From: Leptospira_A soteropolitanensis
GTDB lineage: Bacteria; Spirochaetota; Leptospiria; Leptospirales; Leptospiraceae
Assembly: GCF_026151335.1 (NCBI RefSeq)
Contig: NZ_JAMQPP010000001.1
Strand: one strand, 5' to 3'
Length of the DNA: 64,000 nt
Both the position numbers and the translations under genes were made by a program. The notes below the pieces were generated by a model. The model did not search any database. It worked only from the letters and a program-made list of their open reading frames with translations, and had not been told where the DNA came from. Numbering within the stretch: the stretch's first letter is position 1; every line of letters begins with the position of its first letter. Positions 43,020-52,304 of the stretch are shown here, one piece after another.

Positions 43020-43982
43020 GTTTTTATACAGGTTCCACATACTCGAAAGTAGCGTTTCTGCATCACTATAAACAGGTTTCCAATTCAAAAGTTCTCTTGC
43101 TTTTGCAGAAGATGCGAGGAGTTTTGCTGGATCACCGGCTCGCCTAGGACCTGTTTTGTGAGGAATGGTTTTCCCAACAACTTTTTCCGAAAGGTCTGCC
43201 ATTTCTTTGACTGAATATCCCGATTCCGAACCTAAATTTACTGTCAAACTTTCGTTTTTTGACATGATATAGTTTAGGGCTAAAACATGGGCCTTAGCTA
43301 AATCAGATACATGAATGTAGTCACGAACACAAGTTCCATCTTCTGTTTCGTAATCTGTTCCAAAAATTTCGTAACCATTACGAATTCCTGATGCCACTTC
43401 CATAATGATCGGTAACAGATTTGCAGGAGTTTTTTCGATTCCTTTGATCCTGCCTTTAGGATCATAACCCGCTGCATTGAAATAACGTAGTCGAGCTGAT
43501 TTTAATCCCTTTAGTTTATCAAACCATTCCAAGTTTTCTTCAATACATAACTTTGTATAACCATAGTAGTTTTCTGGATTTAAAGGATGTTTTTCATCTA
43601 TAGGAAGATATTTTGGAGCACCATAAACTGCTGCAGAAGAAGAAAAAACTATATACTGGCATCCGTATTTTACCATTGCATCTAACAAAGTAAAGGTTCC
43701 ATTTAAGTTATTCATTGTATACTTAAGTGGGTCTGTCATAGATTCACCAGCAGCTTTCCAGGCAGCAAAGTGAAATACAGCATCTATTTTTTTTGCAAAC
43801 GCTTGCTTTAAAATTTCAGGATTTTGGATTTCGCCTTTGATGAATTCGTTTCCAGGAAATAAATTGGCTTCGTTTCCCTTTTCCATGTCATCTACAATGA
43901 GAATCTCATGGCCAAGTTCCATCAGTTCTAATACAATATGACTTCCAATATAACCGGCTCCCCCGGTTACGAGAATTCTCAT
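43014..43982 (-). CDS. galE: UDP-glucose 4-epimerase
   Basis: A 322-residue short-chain dehydrogenase that interconverts UDP-glucose and UDP-galactose (or the N-acetyl forms). The NAD motif GGAGYIGSH lies at 7-15, SSSAAVYG supplies the catalytic serine, and YYGYTKLCIE holds the YxxxK pair. YFNAAGYDP and the RRAGDPAKLLASS region are GalE-like. The start overlaps the lpxA stop by four bases (ATGA), so the two form an operon feeding envelope sugars. Confidence 0.93.
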   Translation of the reverse strand: MRILVTGGAGYIGSHIVLELMELGHEILIVDDMEKGNEANLFPGNEFIKGEIQNPEILKQAFAKKIDAVFHFAAWKAAGESMTDPLKYTMNNLNGTFTLLDAMVKYGCQYIVFSSSAAVYGAPKYLPIDEKHPLNPENYYGYTKLCIEENLEWFDKLKGLKSARLRYFNAAGYDPKGRIKGIEKTPANLLPIIMEVASGIRNGYEIFGTDYETEDGTCVRDYIHVSDLAKAHVLALNYIMSKNESLTVNLGSESGYSVKEMADLSEKVVGKTIPHKTGPRRAGDPAKLLASSAKARELLNWKPVYSDAETLLSSMWNLYKNL

Positions 43983-44785
43983 TCTACGTCCGATCCACCT
44001 GAAACAAAACGATGGTCTACCACTCCACGTTTGCTTGTTTCAAAGAATTCAATAATCTTTTGAACTTCTGGAGCAGGGTTTGGATCTTTTTTTAGTTCAG
44101 TAAGCGCTTGTTTGGTGTTCAGTCCACTATGATAAATGGTTTTATATACGCGTTTGATTGCCAAACGAACATCAGCAGAAATTCCTGCACGTTTCATTCC
44201 AACTACGTTTAAACTTACTACGGCACCTGGGTGTCCATCCACTGTAGCATAAGGAGGGACATCTTTCACTACCTTTGTAAGACCAGCTAACATTGCATAA
44301 TCAGAAACTCTTACAAATTGGTGGACACCAACGGATCCAGATATAAAAACTTTGTTACCGATGATTACATGGCCCGCAAGCATAGTGTTTTGGACCATAA
44401 TATTGTGGTCACCTACAATCACATCATGGGCAATATGAACATTACCCATAAGGTAGTTATGGTTACCAATCACTGTAGCTTTTCCTTCTACAGTTCCACG
44501 ATGGAAAATGACGTTTTCACGCATGTGATTGTGGTCACCAATTTCTAAGTACGTTTTGGTTTCCGGTTTGAAGGCTAAATCTTGTGGTAATCCGCCGAAA
44601 CTTCCCCCCGAAGATATTTTATTGAACTTACCAATTCGAGTTCCAGATAGGATCTTAACGTGGGATTCAATGACGGTTCCTTCGCCGATTTTGACATCTT
44701 TTTCGATGATACAAAACGGTCCAACTTCAACGGACTCGTGGAGTTCCGCCTTCGGATCGATGATGGCTGTGGGGTGAATTTTCAT
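43979..44785 (-). CDS. lpxA: Acyl-ACP:UDP-sugar acyltransferase LpxA
   Basis: The first enzyme of lipid A synthesis, 268 residues. The N-terminal two thirds are hexapeptide repeats of a left-handed beta helix (IGEGTVIESHV, VIGNHNYLMGNVHIAHDVIVGDHN), and the C-terminal third is helical. The catalytic histidine is H120 in HIAHDV. Q68 in GGLPQDL matches the residue I recall for the L. interrogans enzyme, which prefers a 2,3-diamino sugar nucleotide and so makes amide-linked lipid A. The gene overlaps galE by four bases. Confidence 0.95.
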   Translation of the reverse strand: MKIHPTAIIDPKAELHESVEVGPFCIIEKDVKIGEGTVIESHVKILSGTRIGKFNKISSGGSFGGLPQDLAFKPETKTYLEIGDHNHMRENVIFHRGTVEGKATVIGNHNYLMGNVHIAHDVIVGDHNIMVQNTMLAGHVIIGNKVFISGSVGVHQFVRVSDYAMLAGLTKVVKDVPPYATVDGHPGAVVSLNVVGMKRAGISADVRLAIKRVYKTIYHSGLNTKQALTELKKDPNPAPEVQKIIEFFETSKRGVVDHRFVSGGSDVE

Positions 44786-44871
44786 AGTGTTTTACAAAAA
44801 AAACCAATTCCGAAGGCCTGCAAATGATTTTTTAAAATGTAATTTACACGCTTTTCTTAGTCTGTTTACTT

Positions 44872-45237
44872 TTGATTGGATGGTGTAACTTGCTTATAGA
44901 TTGGTCACGTATAGAATCTTTAGTAGATATGAATGATCCTGAGGATCAGGCCTGGTTAAAAGAGATGATCGCCTCTCTTTTGGAAAATATGGCGACTCGG
45001 GTTGAAAATTTAGGACGGCTTTTGGTATCCAAAGAACAAAAGGATTTGCAAGCAGAGCTACACCAAATCAAAGGAGTGGCTGCGAATTTTGGCCTGGCCG
45101 CCCTCTCAGAAGTGGTGATCAAAGCGGAAGGTTTCGCAAAAACCGGAGAAATAGACGCTTCAGTGGAAGAAGGAAAAAAAATCGCACCCATCTGGGAATC
45201 CACCAGACAAGAATTAGAAAAAAAGTTTTCCACATAA
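44872..45237 (+). CDS. Hpt-domain phosphotransfer protein
   Basis: A 121-residue helical protein made almost entirely of one Hpt domain, with the phospho-accepting H64 in LHQIKGVAANFG (HxxKGxxxxxG). Such proteins relay phosphate between hybrid kinases and response regulators. No kinase or regulator is adjacent. The start is uncertain: TTG at 44872, or TTG at 44890 giving 115 residues beginning LIDWSRIESL. It is divergent from lpxA. Confidence 0.82.
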   Translation: MIGWCNLLIDWSRIESLVDMNDPEDQAWLKEMIASLLENMATRVENLGRLLVSKEQKDLQAELHQIKGVAANFGLAALSEVVIKAEGFAKTGEIDASVEEGKKIAPIWESTRQELEKKFST

Positions 45238-45253
45238 AAAAGTCTATTTCTGC

Positions 45254-46651
45254 TTAGTTTGCGGCTGACATTTCAACAGCCGCCTTACTACCATTATAGA
45301 TACCTTCTATTGTATTTCTAATCACCGATTCATTCATCCGTAACAACAAATCTGATGATTCTGAGAAAATATGAATGAGTTCTTTTGCATGTATCACTTC
45401 CCTACATTCTACTGTGCCTTCACCAAGTTCTAAGGATCTAACGACAGAGGCGGCTTCATGGTCGCCGACGCGACGAATAAAAAGTTTGGGAACAGGATAA
45501 AAAGCAAGTTCTGATGGTTTCGTTACAAGGACATCAGTAATGCGAATGAGTTTTTCGGTGGCAGAAAAGGCCTCGGTATGAGATGGAAAATGAAATAAAA
45601 CCACTGGTGGATTGTTTTCATGATCTTCTGAACGCAAAGGATGACGTTCTATAAAATGAATTAAATCATCCCAATTATCAATCGATAAATAAGGAATTTT
45701 TTGAACGATAAGAAAAGTTTCAATAGATTTTAATACTTTGGAGTGGTCTCCTGTGTTGATCCAAAACACTGCTTTTTTATTCTGTAAATGTTTCTTGGAG
45801 AGTCGAATCAAATCTAACACATAACCTTTCTGAGCACCAGCTCCCCCGATCGGAATGAGAAACCTTCTACATTTTTTCGAATCAATTCTTCGCACCCGAT
45901 TTTCACTATCAGTAACAGCATTGGAAACTACATCTTCCGACACCCAATGACCTGCGACGGCAAGATTTTCTTTGGGAACACCCATCTGAATGAACTTCGT
46001 ATAGGCAGAAGGTGATTGGACTAAGTTCAGCGCTTGTGGTACAAGTAAATAATACTGGGGATAATTATCACAAATGAGATGGATTGTTTTTTGAAATCCT
46101 GAAGCCACTGCAATCTGGCCATTTAACGGATATGTGGTGATTACGGAAGAGTCCTTCGGAATTCCATTCATCAGTCCTTTATATAATTCTGCTAACTGGC
46201 ATGAAAGTTCTAAGGAAGTTAGATTTCCTTGGGACATAAGTGTTCCCCAAAGCCATTCCACAGGTCCTCCAATTTCGGCACTCAGTCTAGAAAAATAGCT
46301 ATAACCAGAATCTATATCTGCAATTGCTTTAGTTTCAGGCGAATCGATGGCAAGTAGATCATGTAAGTAAGTGGGAATTTGTTTTTTTATCGAATGCGAA
46401 TAAACGGAGAGAGCCATGCGGTGATGGCCGTATCCCATACGAATACTTCCCACTACTAATCGTTTTTGGATCGGATTTAGACCCTTGTCAGAAATCAGTT
46501 CCAAACCAGGGTATAATGGTGATGGGGTTGAAAACAATGGAACAGAAGAGCTGCCGATAGAATACTTTTTTTGTAGGATTCCTCGAATGAGACCTGCGGT
46601 TTGTTTAGATAAAAAGCTGGTTTCCAGGCCGAACATGGGTTCTCGATTCAT
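45254..46651 (-). CDS. Possible GT-B-type glycosyltransferase or related protein
   Basis: A 465-residue protein without signal peptide or clear membrane helix. VVGSIRMGYGHHRMALSVY near residue 66 resembles the N-terminal glycine-rich loop of MurG/MGDG-synthase-like GT-B enzymes. The later part has a GGAGAQKGY loop near 274 and VLVTKPSELAFYPVP near 380, where such enzymes bind the nucleotide sugar. The call is inferred from the fold-like pattern only. Converges with the Hpt gene 16 bases away. Confidence 0.5.
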   Translation of the reverse strand: MNREPMFGLETSFLSKQTAGLIRGILQKKYSIGSSSVPLFSTPSPLYPGLELISDKGLNPIQKRLVVGSIRMGYGHHRMALSVYSHSIKKQIPTYLHDLLAIDSPETKAIADIDSGYSYFSRLSAEIGGPVEWLWGTLMSQGNLTSLELSCQLAELYKGLMNGIPKDSSVITTYPLNGQIAVASGFQKTIHLICDNYPQYYLLVPQALNLVQSPSAYTKFIQMGVPKENLAVAGHWVSEDVVSNAVTDSENRVRRIDSKKCRRFLIPIGGAGAQKGYVLDLIRLSKKHLQNKKAVFWINTGDHSKVLKSIETFLIVQKIPYLSIDNWDDLIHFIERHPLRSEDHENNPPVVLFHFPSHTEAFSATEKLIRITDVLVTKPSELAFYPVPKLFIRRVGDHEAASVVRSLELGEGTVECREVIHAKELIHIFSESSDLLLRMNESVIRNTIEGIYNGSKAAVEMSAAN

Positions 46652-46741
46652 TCAAGGAAGTCTATCGATCTTGGATTCTCTTTCAAGTGAAATTTCAATT
46701 CTTAGCTGACAGGTGACTAAATTTGCCTATTTTTGGTATCT

Positions 46742-47923
46742 ATGGAACAAGTTTATATATTGGGCGGACTTAGATCTGCATTCGGTAGTTTTGGCGGAAC
46801 TCTCAAAGATATGAGTGCCGTGGATCTTGGAGTAGAAGTCTCCAAAGCAGCACTTCAGAAAACTGGAGTGGACCCATCTCTCATTGAAGAAAGTATTTTT
46901 GGGAATGTCATTCCCACAGGCAAAGACGGAATCTATTTAGCGCGACACATTGGTTTGAAATCTGGAGTACCCATTGCGAGCCCTGCACTCACACTCAATA
47001 GACTTTGCGGTTCCGGAATGGAAGCTGTCATCCAAGCAGCCAAAAAAATTATGTTGGGTGAAGCACATACGGTTCTTGCCGGTGGTGTAGAATCAATGAG
47101 TAACGCACCTTATGTGGTTCGTAATGCAAGATTTGGTGTTCGTTATGGAAATTCTGAATTTGAAGATTCATTGGCGCAAGGTCTAACAGATATTTATGTG
47201 GAACTTCCTATGGGGATGACTGCTGAAAACTTAAGTGACCAATACAAAATTTCTAGAGAAGAACAGGATGAATGGGCTGCCACTTCTCAAGAAAGAGCCG
47301 AAGAAGCAACAAACAAAGGAATCTTAAAAGATGAGATTCATGCTATCACTATCAATGGAAAAAATCCAATTATATTTGATAAAGATGAGTTTATCAAAGG
47401 AAAAGCTGGCGCTACAAAGTTAGCAAGTTTAAAACCAGCTTTCAAAAAAGATGGAACAGTCACTGCGGGAAATGCATCCGGTATCAATGATGGTGCATCA
47501 GCTATGATTGTGGCTTCTGCATCCCAAGCAAAAAAACTAGGAAAAGAACCTTTGGCTATTGTGAAGTCTTGGGGACACGCTGGTTGTGATCCTGCAAAGA
47601 TGGGAATTGGACCGGCCGTTGCTATCCCTGCTGCTTTACAAAAGGCCGGAATTAGTTTGAAAGATGTTGGTCTTGTAGAAGTAAACGAAGCCTTTGCTGC
47701 TCAATATTTAGCTGTTCAAAAAGAACTTGGGTTAGATCCAAAAATTACGAATGTCAATGGAGGTGCAGTTGCGATCGGACATCCACTCGGAGCTTCTGGG
47801 AACCGAGTGACATTGACTCTTGCATTAGAAATGCAAAGAAGAGGAGTCAAATACGGAGTAGCTTCCCTTTGTATTGGTGGTGGCCAAGGAATTGCTATCG
47901 TTTTAGAAAACCCCAAAGCATAG
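46742..47923 (+). CDS. Acetyl-CoA C-acetyltransferase (thiolase)
   Basis: A 393-residue thiolase starting at the ATG 46742; an upstream in-frame TTG would add three residues. The nucleophilic cysteine is C89 in LNRLCGSGMEA. The second active-site region GGAVAIGHPLGASG holds the histidine, and the C-terminal CIGGGQG holds the second cysteine. It could make acetoacetyl-CoA or cleave 3-ketoacyl-CoA in beta-oxidation. No partner genes are adjacent. Confidence 0.95.
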   Translation: MEQVYILGGLRSAFGSFGGTLKDMSAVDLGVEVSKAALQKTGVDPSLIEESIFGNVIPTGKDGIYLARHIGLKSGVPIASPALTLNRLCGSGMEAVIQAAKKIMLGEAHTVLAGGVESMSNAPYVVRNARFGVRYGNSEFEDSLAQGLTDIYVELPMGMTAENLSDQYKISREEQDEWAATSQERAEEATNKGILKDEIHAITINGKNPIIFDKDEFIKGKAGATKLASLKPAFKKDGTVTAGNASGINDGASAMIVASASQAKKLGKEPLAIVKSWGHAGCDPAKMGIGPAVAIPAALQKAGISLKDVGLVEVNEAFAAQYLAVQKELGLDPKITNVNGGAVAIGHPLGASGNRVTLTLALEMQRRGVKYGVASLCIGGGQGIAIVLENPKA

Positions 47924-47940
47924 CCATCTAATTTAGTAAC

Positions 47941-48009
47941 CTTCCGAGTAGTCCTTTTGGTACCTAACTTGCGGTGATTTCCGCAGTGAGGGTGGGGACA
48001 TCTCGGAAG
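47941..48009 (+). ncRNA. Candidate structured RNA element upstream of the secretion locus
   Basis: The 217-base gap before the first transporter gene begins with a 69-nt self-complementary stretch. CTTCCGAG (47941-47948) pairs with CTCGGAAG (48002-48009), then after a 2x2 loop GTCC (47951-47954) pairs with GGAC (47996-47999). TACC (47961-47964) can pair with GGTG (47991-47994). An inner hairpin is AC-T-TGCGG with CCGCAGT around a TGATTT loop. No T run follows, so it is not an ordinary terminator. It lacks tRNA T-loop features and known riboswitch cores. It could be a leader element or a repeat; the transcript is unproven. Confidence 0.4.
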
Positions 48010-48140
48010 TAAAAAACCAATATCTGCTTAGGACTCAGTCGATTTCCGTCGATGTTAGAAGTAGTGCATGGATCCCCCCAGATTTCTTTTGGAAATGGAC
48101 GTTTCAAGTGCTTCGAATCCTAATTGTAGCGGATAAATAA

Positions 48141-51100
48141 ATGCATTCTGAAGTTAGGCGAAATCTTGAAAAAATCCGCACTGTGTTTCGCAGTAATTAC
48201 CTATTAGCGGAGCTCGACGAAGCAGAGCGGGAAAGCCTACTACCATTTATCGAAGTACGTTTTGTTCGATTAGGACAAAACTTAATCAAAGCAAACGAAA
48301 TGCCAGAATACATTCATTTTGTATTAACTGGTCGATTCGGAATGAAACAAAATAAAGAGGACCTAAGTTTAGGTAGGTATGCATTTGTTGAAGTGGGAGA
48401 ATCAATAGGAGAAAGAATTACACTCACCAAAACTCCTTCAAAACATGATTATTATGCTCTCGAACCTTCTATTGTTTTATTACTTCCTTCCTCTCGTTTT
48501 TTAAAGTTAGTTGAATCTCATCCAGAAATTGCGGAAAAAGCAAAACACAGAGAAGACGAACAAGAAAAATTTCATTATGTACGTAAACTTAGTTTCTTTG
48601 AGGAACTTTCCCCAGAAGAGATTAAACTGATTCTTAAGTCCATTCAGTTAGTAAAAGTCCAGCAAGGAGATTTTATTTTTGCAGAAGGAGAAGAAGGAGA
48701 CGCTGCTTACATTGTTCGATCTGGAAAAATTCAGATAAGGACAGAAAATCCAAGAAAGATTATCTCCATAATGCGTTCAGGGGATATCCTAGGTGAGATT
48801 GCTATTTTCAAACAACAAAAACGATTAGCAAGTGCAGTTGCGTCAGAAGATTCCGATTTATATAAAATCCCTGGTGCCATTTTCCGTAAGGTCATTGGTA
48901 TTGAGAAAGGCAACAAACTTGAAGAAATTGTTCAATCGCGTTTGCTTCGTTATTCAACTTATAAAGCCAAGGAAAAAGAAGAGAATTCAATACGACCATT
49001 TATTTCGAAACGATTCGAAATCAGAAAGGGAACCAAAAAAATATATATTGAACAGGTTACAACAAACCAACCTACCTTAGTCGGACTTGTTTGCAGTGAA
49101 CTTTCGTTGCGAACCTTTGATAAATCTCTTCCTAACAATTGGAAAATTAGAATTAAAAATGAACTAAATAGAAATATTGTTCCTGGAATTTTTGAATTAG
49201 CGATTGAATTAGAAAAGTTAGGTTTTTTAACCAAACAGCAGCATTTGTCTCCAGAACAATTGATCGAATTAGAAAATCCAGTTTTTGTTACAGACGATGA
49301 AAGTGTTCCTTGTTTGTTGTATTTGTATGATTCTGAATTAGATGCAGTTCTTATTTCGCATCCTATCAAAGGAGTCTATGAATTACCCATATCTCAGTTT
49401 TTGCAATTTTGGGATGGTGTGGTTTTACAATTCTCTCCGGCGCCACAGACAATGTCGGCCGATGTGAGTTTGCTAAGCTTTTTTAAAGAACTTCGAACTT
49501 TATTTAGTCCGAAACGTAGTGAAATTCGTTGGATCTTAGTTGCAACGATATTATCAGCATTATTGACATTGTCTTTACCGTATTTGATTCGTCAGGTGGT
49601 CGATCAAGTATTGGTTTTTTCTGATAAAAATTTTTTGTTCACATTGGTAACTGGAGTGGGGTTATCTATCCTTTTCCAAACTCTGTTTTCTTTATTTAAA
49701 AACCTTATCTCTATTGGGCTTATGCAAAGCCTGGAATATAACTATTTTGTGAGATTTTTTCAACATATACTCAATCTCACATTACCTGAATTTAGGAAAT
49801 TTGAAACTGGTGATTTTACACAAAGACTAAAAGAGAATCAGAAAATATTAGAAATTACACAAAGATCTGGTTTGTTTTTAATTTTGGACTTAGTGACTCT
49901 ACCGATTTATCTTTTTATTTTATTTCGATTGGATAGTAGCCTATCTTTTATTGGTATTTTGTTTGTCGTCGCATATTCATTGTTCGTCGTTCGTTCTGGT
50001 TCAAAAATCAAAAGATTACAAAAACATACTTTTGAATCTAAAAAGAAAACAACTTCCTTTTTTCTGTCTTTATTTGCAGGAATGCCACTTATTAAATCTT
50101 CGGCAATGGAAAGTCGTTATCTTTCTAAAGGGCTAAATGAAATTGCAAGAACAATCCTCACCAATTTACGAGTTGGAAAAAGGGTTCATGTTTTGCAATT
50201 GATGAGTAAGTTTTTTGAACAAATTGGACTTATCGCTGTAATTACATTTGGTGTTAGCGATGTTTTGGATGAATCGCTTTCGCTAGGAAGTTTTTTAGCT
50301 TTTTTGGTATTGTATTCTCTGCTCATGGAACCCATTGTTCGTCTTTGTCATTTATATGAAGATTTAAGTGAACTAAGAGAATCGCGAATGCGTTTGAAAG
50401 AAATTTATTCATTACCGGGTGAAATTGTCAGTCAACGTCCCTTTGGCGAACTTCCGAGATTAACTGGAAAAATAACATTAGATCATATTAGTTTTCGTTA
50501 CTTAGAAACAAGTCCTGAAATACTATCCGATATTCATTTAGAAATAGAAGCCGGCGAAAAGATTGCTATTGTAGGTCGAAGTGGTTGTGGTAAATCTACT
50601 TTGATGAGAATTATGATGGGAACTTTAACTCCTACTAAAGGAAAAGTTTTTTTTGATTCATTTGATTTATCCACTTTAGATCCGGAAGAGGTAAGGATTC
50701 AGTTTGGTGCTGTAGAGCAAAATCCGATCCTTTTTTCTGGTAGCATATCAGAAAATTTATCTAAAAAAAATCCATCATTAAATAATGAATCTTTGTTAGC
50801 TGGTGCGAAATTAGCGTCGGTAGACCATTTTGTAGAAAGGTTCCCAATGAAATATGAAACTAAAATTGGAGAATCTGGTATTGGTCTTTCTGGTGGTCAA
50901 AGGCAAAGGTTAGCAATTGCTAGAGCTCTTGTTACAAACCCAAGTATTTTGTTTTTGGATGAACCAACTTCTGCTTTAGATTCTGAAACGGAATCACATA
51001 TCCAATCTCAATGGGAAACAGTTTTTCAGGATAGAACTGTAGTTCAAATCTCACATAGGCTCCATAGTACAGTCAGTGCTGATAAAATTATTGTGTTGGA

Positions 51101-51206
51101 TGAGGGGCGAATTGTCGAGATGGGAACTCATGCCGAATTAATTACAACAAAGGGTTTTTATTACCATTTATTCCCAACTTTAAGTGAAGGGGAAAAAGAT
51201 GTTTAA
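48141..51206 (+). CDS. Type I secretion ABC transporter with two cyclic-nucleotide-binding domains (first copy)
   Basis: A 1021-residue inner-membrane exporter. Two cyclic-nucleotide-binding folds lie at about 20-130 and 145-255. The second keeps the phosphate-cassette pattern (GE with E219, then R228); the first lacks the arginine. A degenerate C39-like region follows (about 290-435), where VPCLLYLYDSELDAVLISHP replaces the catalytic His/Asp segment. The ABC membrane domain (about 460-740) is followed by an ATPase domain with Walker A GRSGCGKST (about 811), LSGGQRQR (about 916), ILFLDEPTSALD and the H-loop SHRL, all intact. The architecture resembles cyanobacterial HetC-like exporters. It overlaps the HlyD gene by eight bases. 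Confidence 0.9.
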   Translation: MHSEVRRNLEKIRTVFRSNYLLAELDEAERESLLPFIEVRFVRLGQNLIKANEMPEYIHFVLTGRFGMKQNKEDLSLGRYAFVEVGESIGERITLTKTPSKHDYYALEPSIVLLLPSSRFLKLVESHPEIAEKAKHREDEQEKFHYVRKLSFFEELSPEEIKLILKSIQLVKVQQGDFIFAEGEEGDAAYIVRSGKIQIRTENPRKIISIMRSGDILGEIAIFKQQKRLASAVASEDSDLYKIPGAIFRKVIGIEKGNKLEEIVQSRLLRYSTYKAKEKEENSIRPFISKRFEIRKGTKKIYIEQVTTNQPTLVGLVCSELSLRTFDKSLPNNWKIRIKNELNRNIVPGIFELAIELEKLGFLTKQQHLSPEQLIELENPVFVTDDESVPCLLYLYDSELDAVLISHPIKGVYELPISQFLQFWDGVVLQFSPAPQTMSADVSLLSFFKELRTLFSPKRSEIRWILVATILSALLTLSLPYLIRQVVDQVLVFSDKNFLFTLVTGVGLSILFQTLFSLFKNLISIGLMQSLEYNYFVRFFQHILNLTLPEFRKFETGDFTQRLKENQKILEITQRSGLFLILDLVTLPIYLFILFRLDSSLSFIGILFVVAYSLFVVRSGSKIKRLQKHTFESKKKTTSFFLSLFAGMPLIKSSAMESRYLSKGLNEIARTILTNLRVGKRVHVLQLMSKFFEQIGLIAVITFGVSDVLDESLSLGSFLAFLVLYSLLMEPIVRLCHLYEDLSELRESRMRLKEIYSLPGEIVSQRPFGELPRLTGKITLDHISFRYLETSPEILSDIHLEIEAGEKIAIVGRSGCGKSTLMRIMMGTLTPTKGKVFFDSFDLSTLDPEEVRIQFGAVEQNPILFSGSISENLSKKNPSLNNESLLAGAKLASVDHFVERFPMKYETKIGESGIGLSGGQRQRLAIARALVTNPSILFLDEPTSALDSETESHIQSQWETVFQDRTVVQISHRLHSTVSADKIIVLDEGRIVEMGTHAELITTKGFYYHLFPTLSEGEKDV

Positions 51207-52302
51207 AAAATTTAAAAATATAAAAGAAACTGATTCTAATTGGGAATCAAGGCATTCGGCATCCTATTATGATGAATTATTAAAACACCCTGCACCGAAC
51301 TGGGAACGTAAAGGCATTTATTTAATCAGTATTTTCTTTCTATGTTTTGTTCTCTTTTTGGTATTTGGAAAAGTCGATGTAGTTGTGCAAGCGACTGGGT
51401 CGATTCGACCTAAAGGGAACTACTATGTAGTTGAAGCTTTAGAGACAGGAACGCTGACAAATCTGTATGTAAAATCTGGGGATTATCTCAAAAAAGGCGA
51501 CCCCATTATGGAACTAGAGTTTTCTGAACAACAAATCGAGTTATCGAAAGACACGAATAACTTAGATTATGAAGAAAAGAAATTACAGCGATTAATCAGA
51601 AATAAAAAAGAAGCAGAGAAAATTTTAAAAAACTTAGCTTTTAATTTAGAGAATAATTCTGGCTCTGCATTGTCAGGTGGGGTCTTAAGTAAATTTGTAA
51701 GTTTAAAAAAAGCATATATGGATTTTCAAAATGGCGTCGGAGCAAAGTTTATATATGATCAAAGTTTATTAGAGTTTAATGAAGAGTTCGGAAATTTAAA
51801 GGACGAAATACAAAGAGAAGAAAATACTATTTCTAGCCTTAGAGGTGATACAAAATTAAAACGAGAAAGGGTAGCCAATGCAATTATGCGAATGCCTTTT
51901 TCTGGTATCATCGGCGAGCTTTCTGTAAATAACGTAGGCCAAAATATTATACGAGGGCAGGCAGTGGCTGCTTTAATGGAAGAAGGCCAACCATTAGAGG
52001 CCATTGTGGAAGTGAGCAGTAAAGATATTGGTGCCGTTCGTGTAGGCTTATCATCAGTAATTAAGGTTAAGGCTTTCCATCAAAACGATTTCGGTGTAGT
52101 CGAAGGAACTGTTTCGCAAATTATCCCTAATACAAAAGAAAAAGATTCTTTTTCAGTAATTTTAATTTTAGGAACACAAGATTTGAATCAAGATGGAAAA
52201 GAATTCAAACTGTTTCCTGGATTAAAGGTCGTTGCCGATATCGTAATAGATAGAAAAAGTATTTATCAAATATTGTTTCGTTTTGCGGATCCTAGGAATT
52301 AA
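51199..52302 (+). CDS. HlyD-family membrane fusion protein
   Basis: The adaptor of a type I secretion system, 367 residues from the ATG at 51199, which is preceded by AAGGGG. One membrane helix lies near 40-60. A lipoyl-like half follows (YYVVEALETGTLTNLYVKSGDYLKKGDPI), then a coiled-coil hairpin (about 110-220, rich in Glu, Lys and Asn), a second lipoyl half (MRMPFSGIIGEL) and a beta barrel. The hairpin is short, as in small adaptors. It is sandwiched between two ABC transporter genes with gaps of -8 and 2 bases. Confidence 0.92.
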   Translation: MFKKFKNIKETDSNWESRHSASYYDELLKHPAPNWERKGIYLISIFFLCFVLFLVFGKVDVVVQATGSIRPKGNYYVVEALETGTLTNLYVKSGDYLKKGDPIMELEFSEQQIELSKDTNNLDYEEKKLQRLIRNKKEAEKILKNLAFNLENNSGSALSGGVLSKFVSLKKAYMDFQNGVGAKFIYDQSLLEFNEEFGNLKDEIQREENTISSLRGDTKLKRERVANAIMRMPFSGIIGELSVNNVGQNIIRGQAVAALMEEGQPLEAIVEVSSKDIGAVRVGLSSVIKVKAFHQNDFGVVEGTVSQIIPNTKEKDSFSVILILGTQDLNQDGKEFKLFPGLKVVADIVIDRKSIYQILFRFADPRN

Positions 52303-52304
52303 AA

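Noticed and set aside
47941..48009. tRNA gene, suggested by a 7-8 bp closing stem and 69-nt length
   Set aside because: There is no GTTCRA-type T loop, no D-arm consensus, and the central hairpin has a six-base loop instead of seven.
47958..48137. Open frame through the gap before the secretion locus, ending just ahead of the first transporter start
   Set aside because: It has no ATG, GTG or TTG near its beginning, and an open stretch of this length can occur by chance. Much of it overlaps the structured element. Short ATG frames of 22-23 codons (around 48052 and 48067) have no convincing ribosome binding site.
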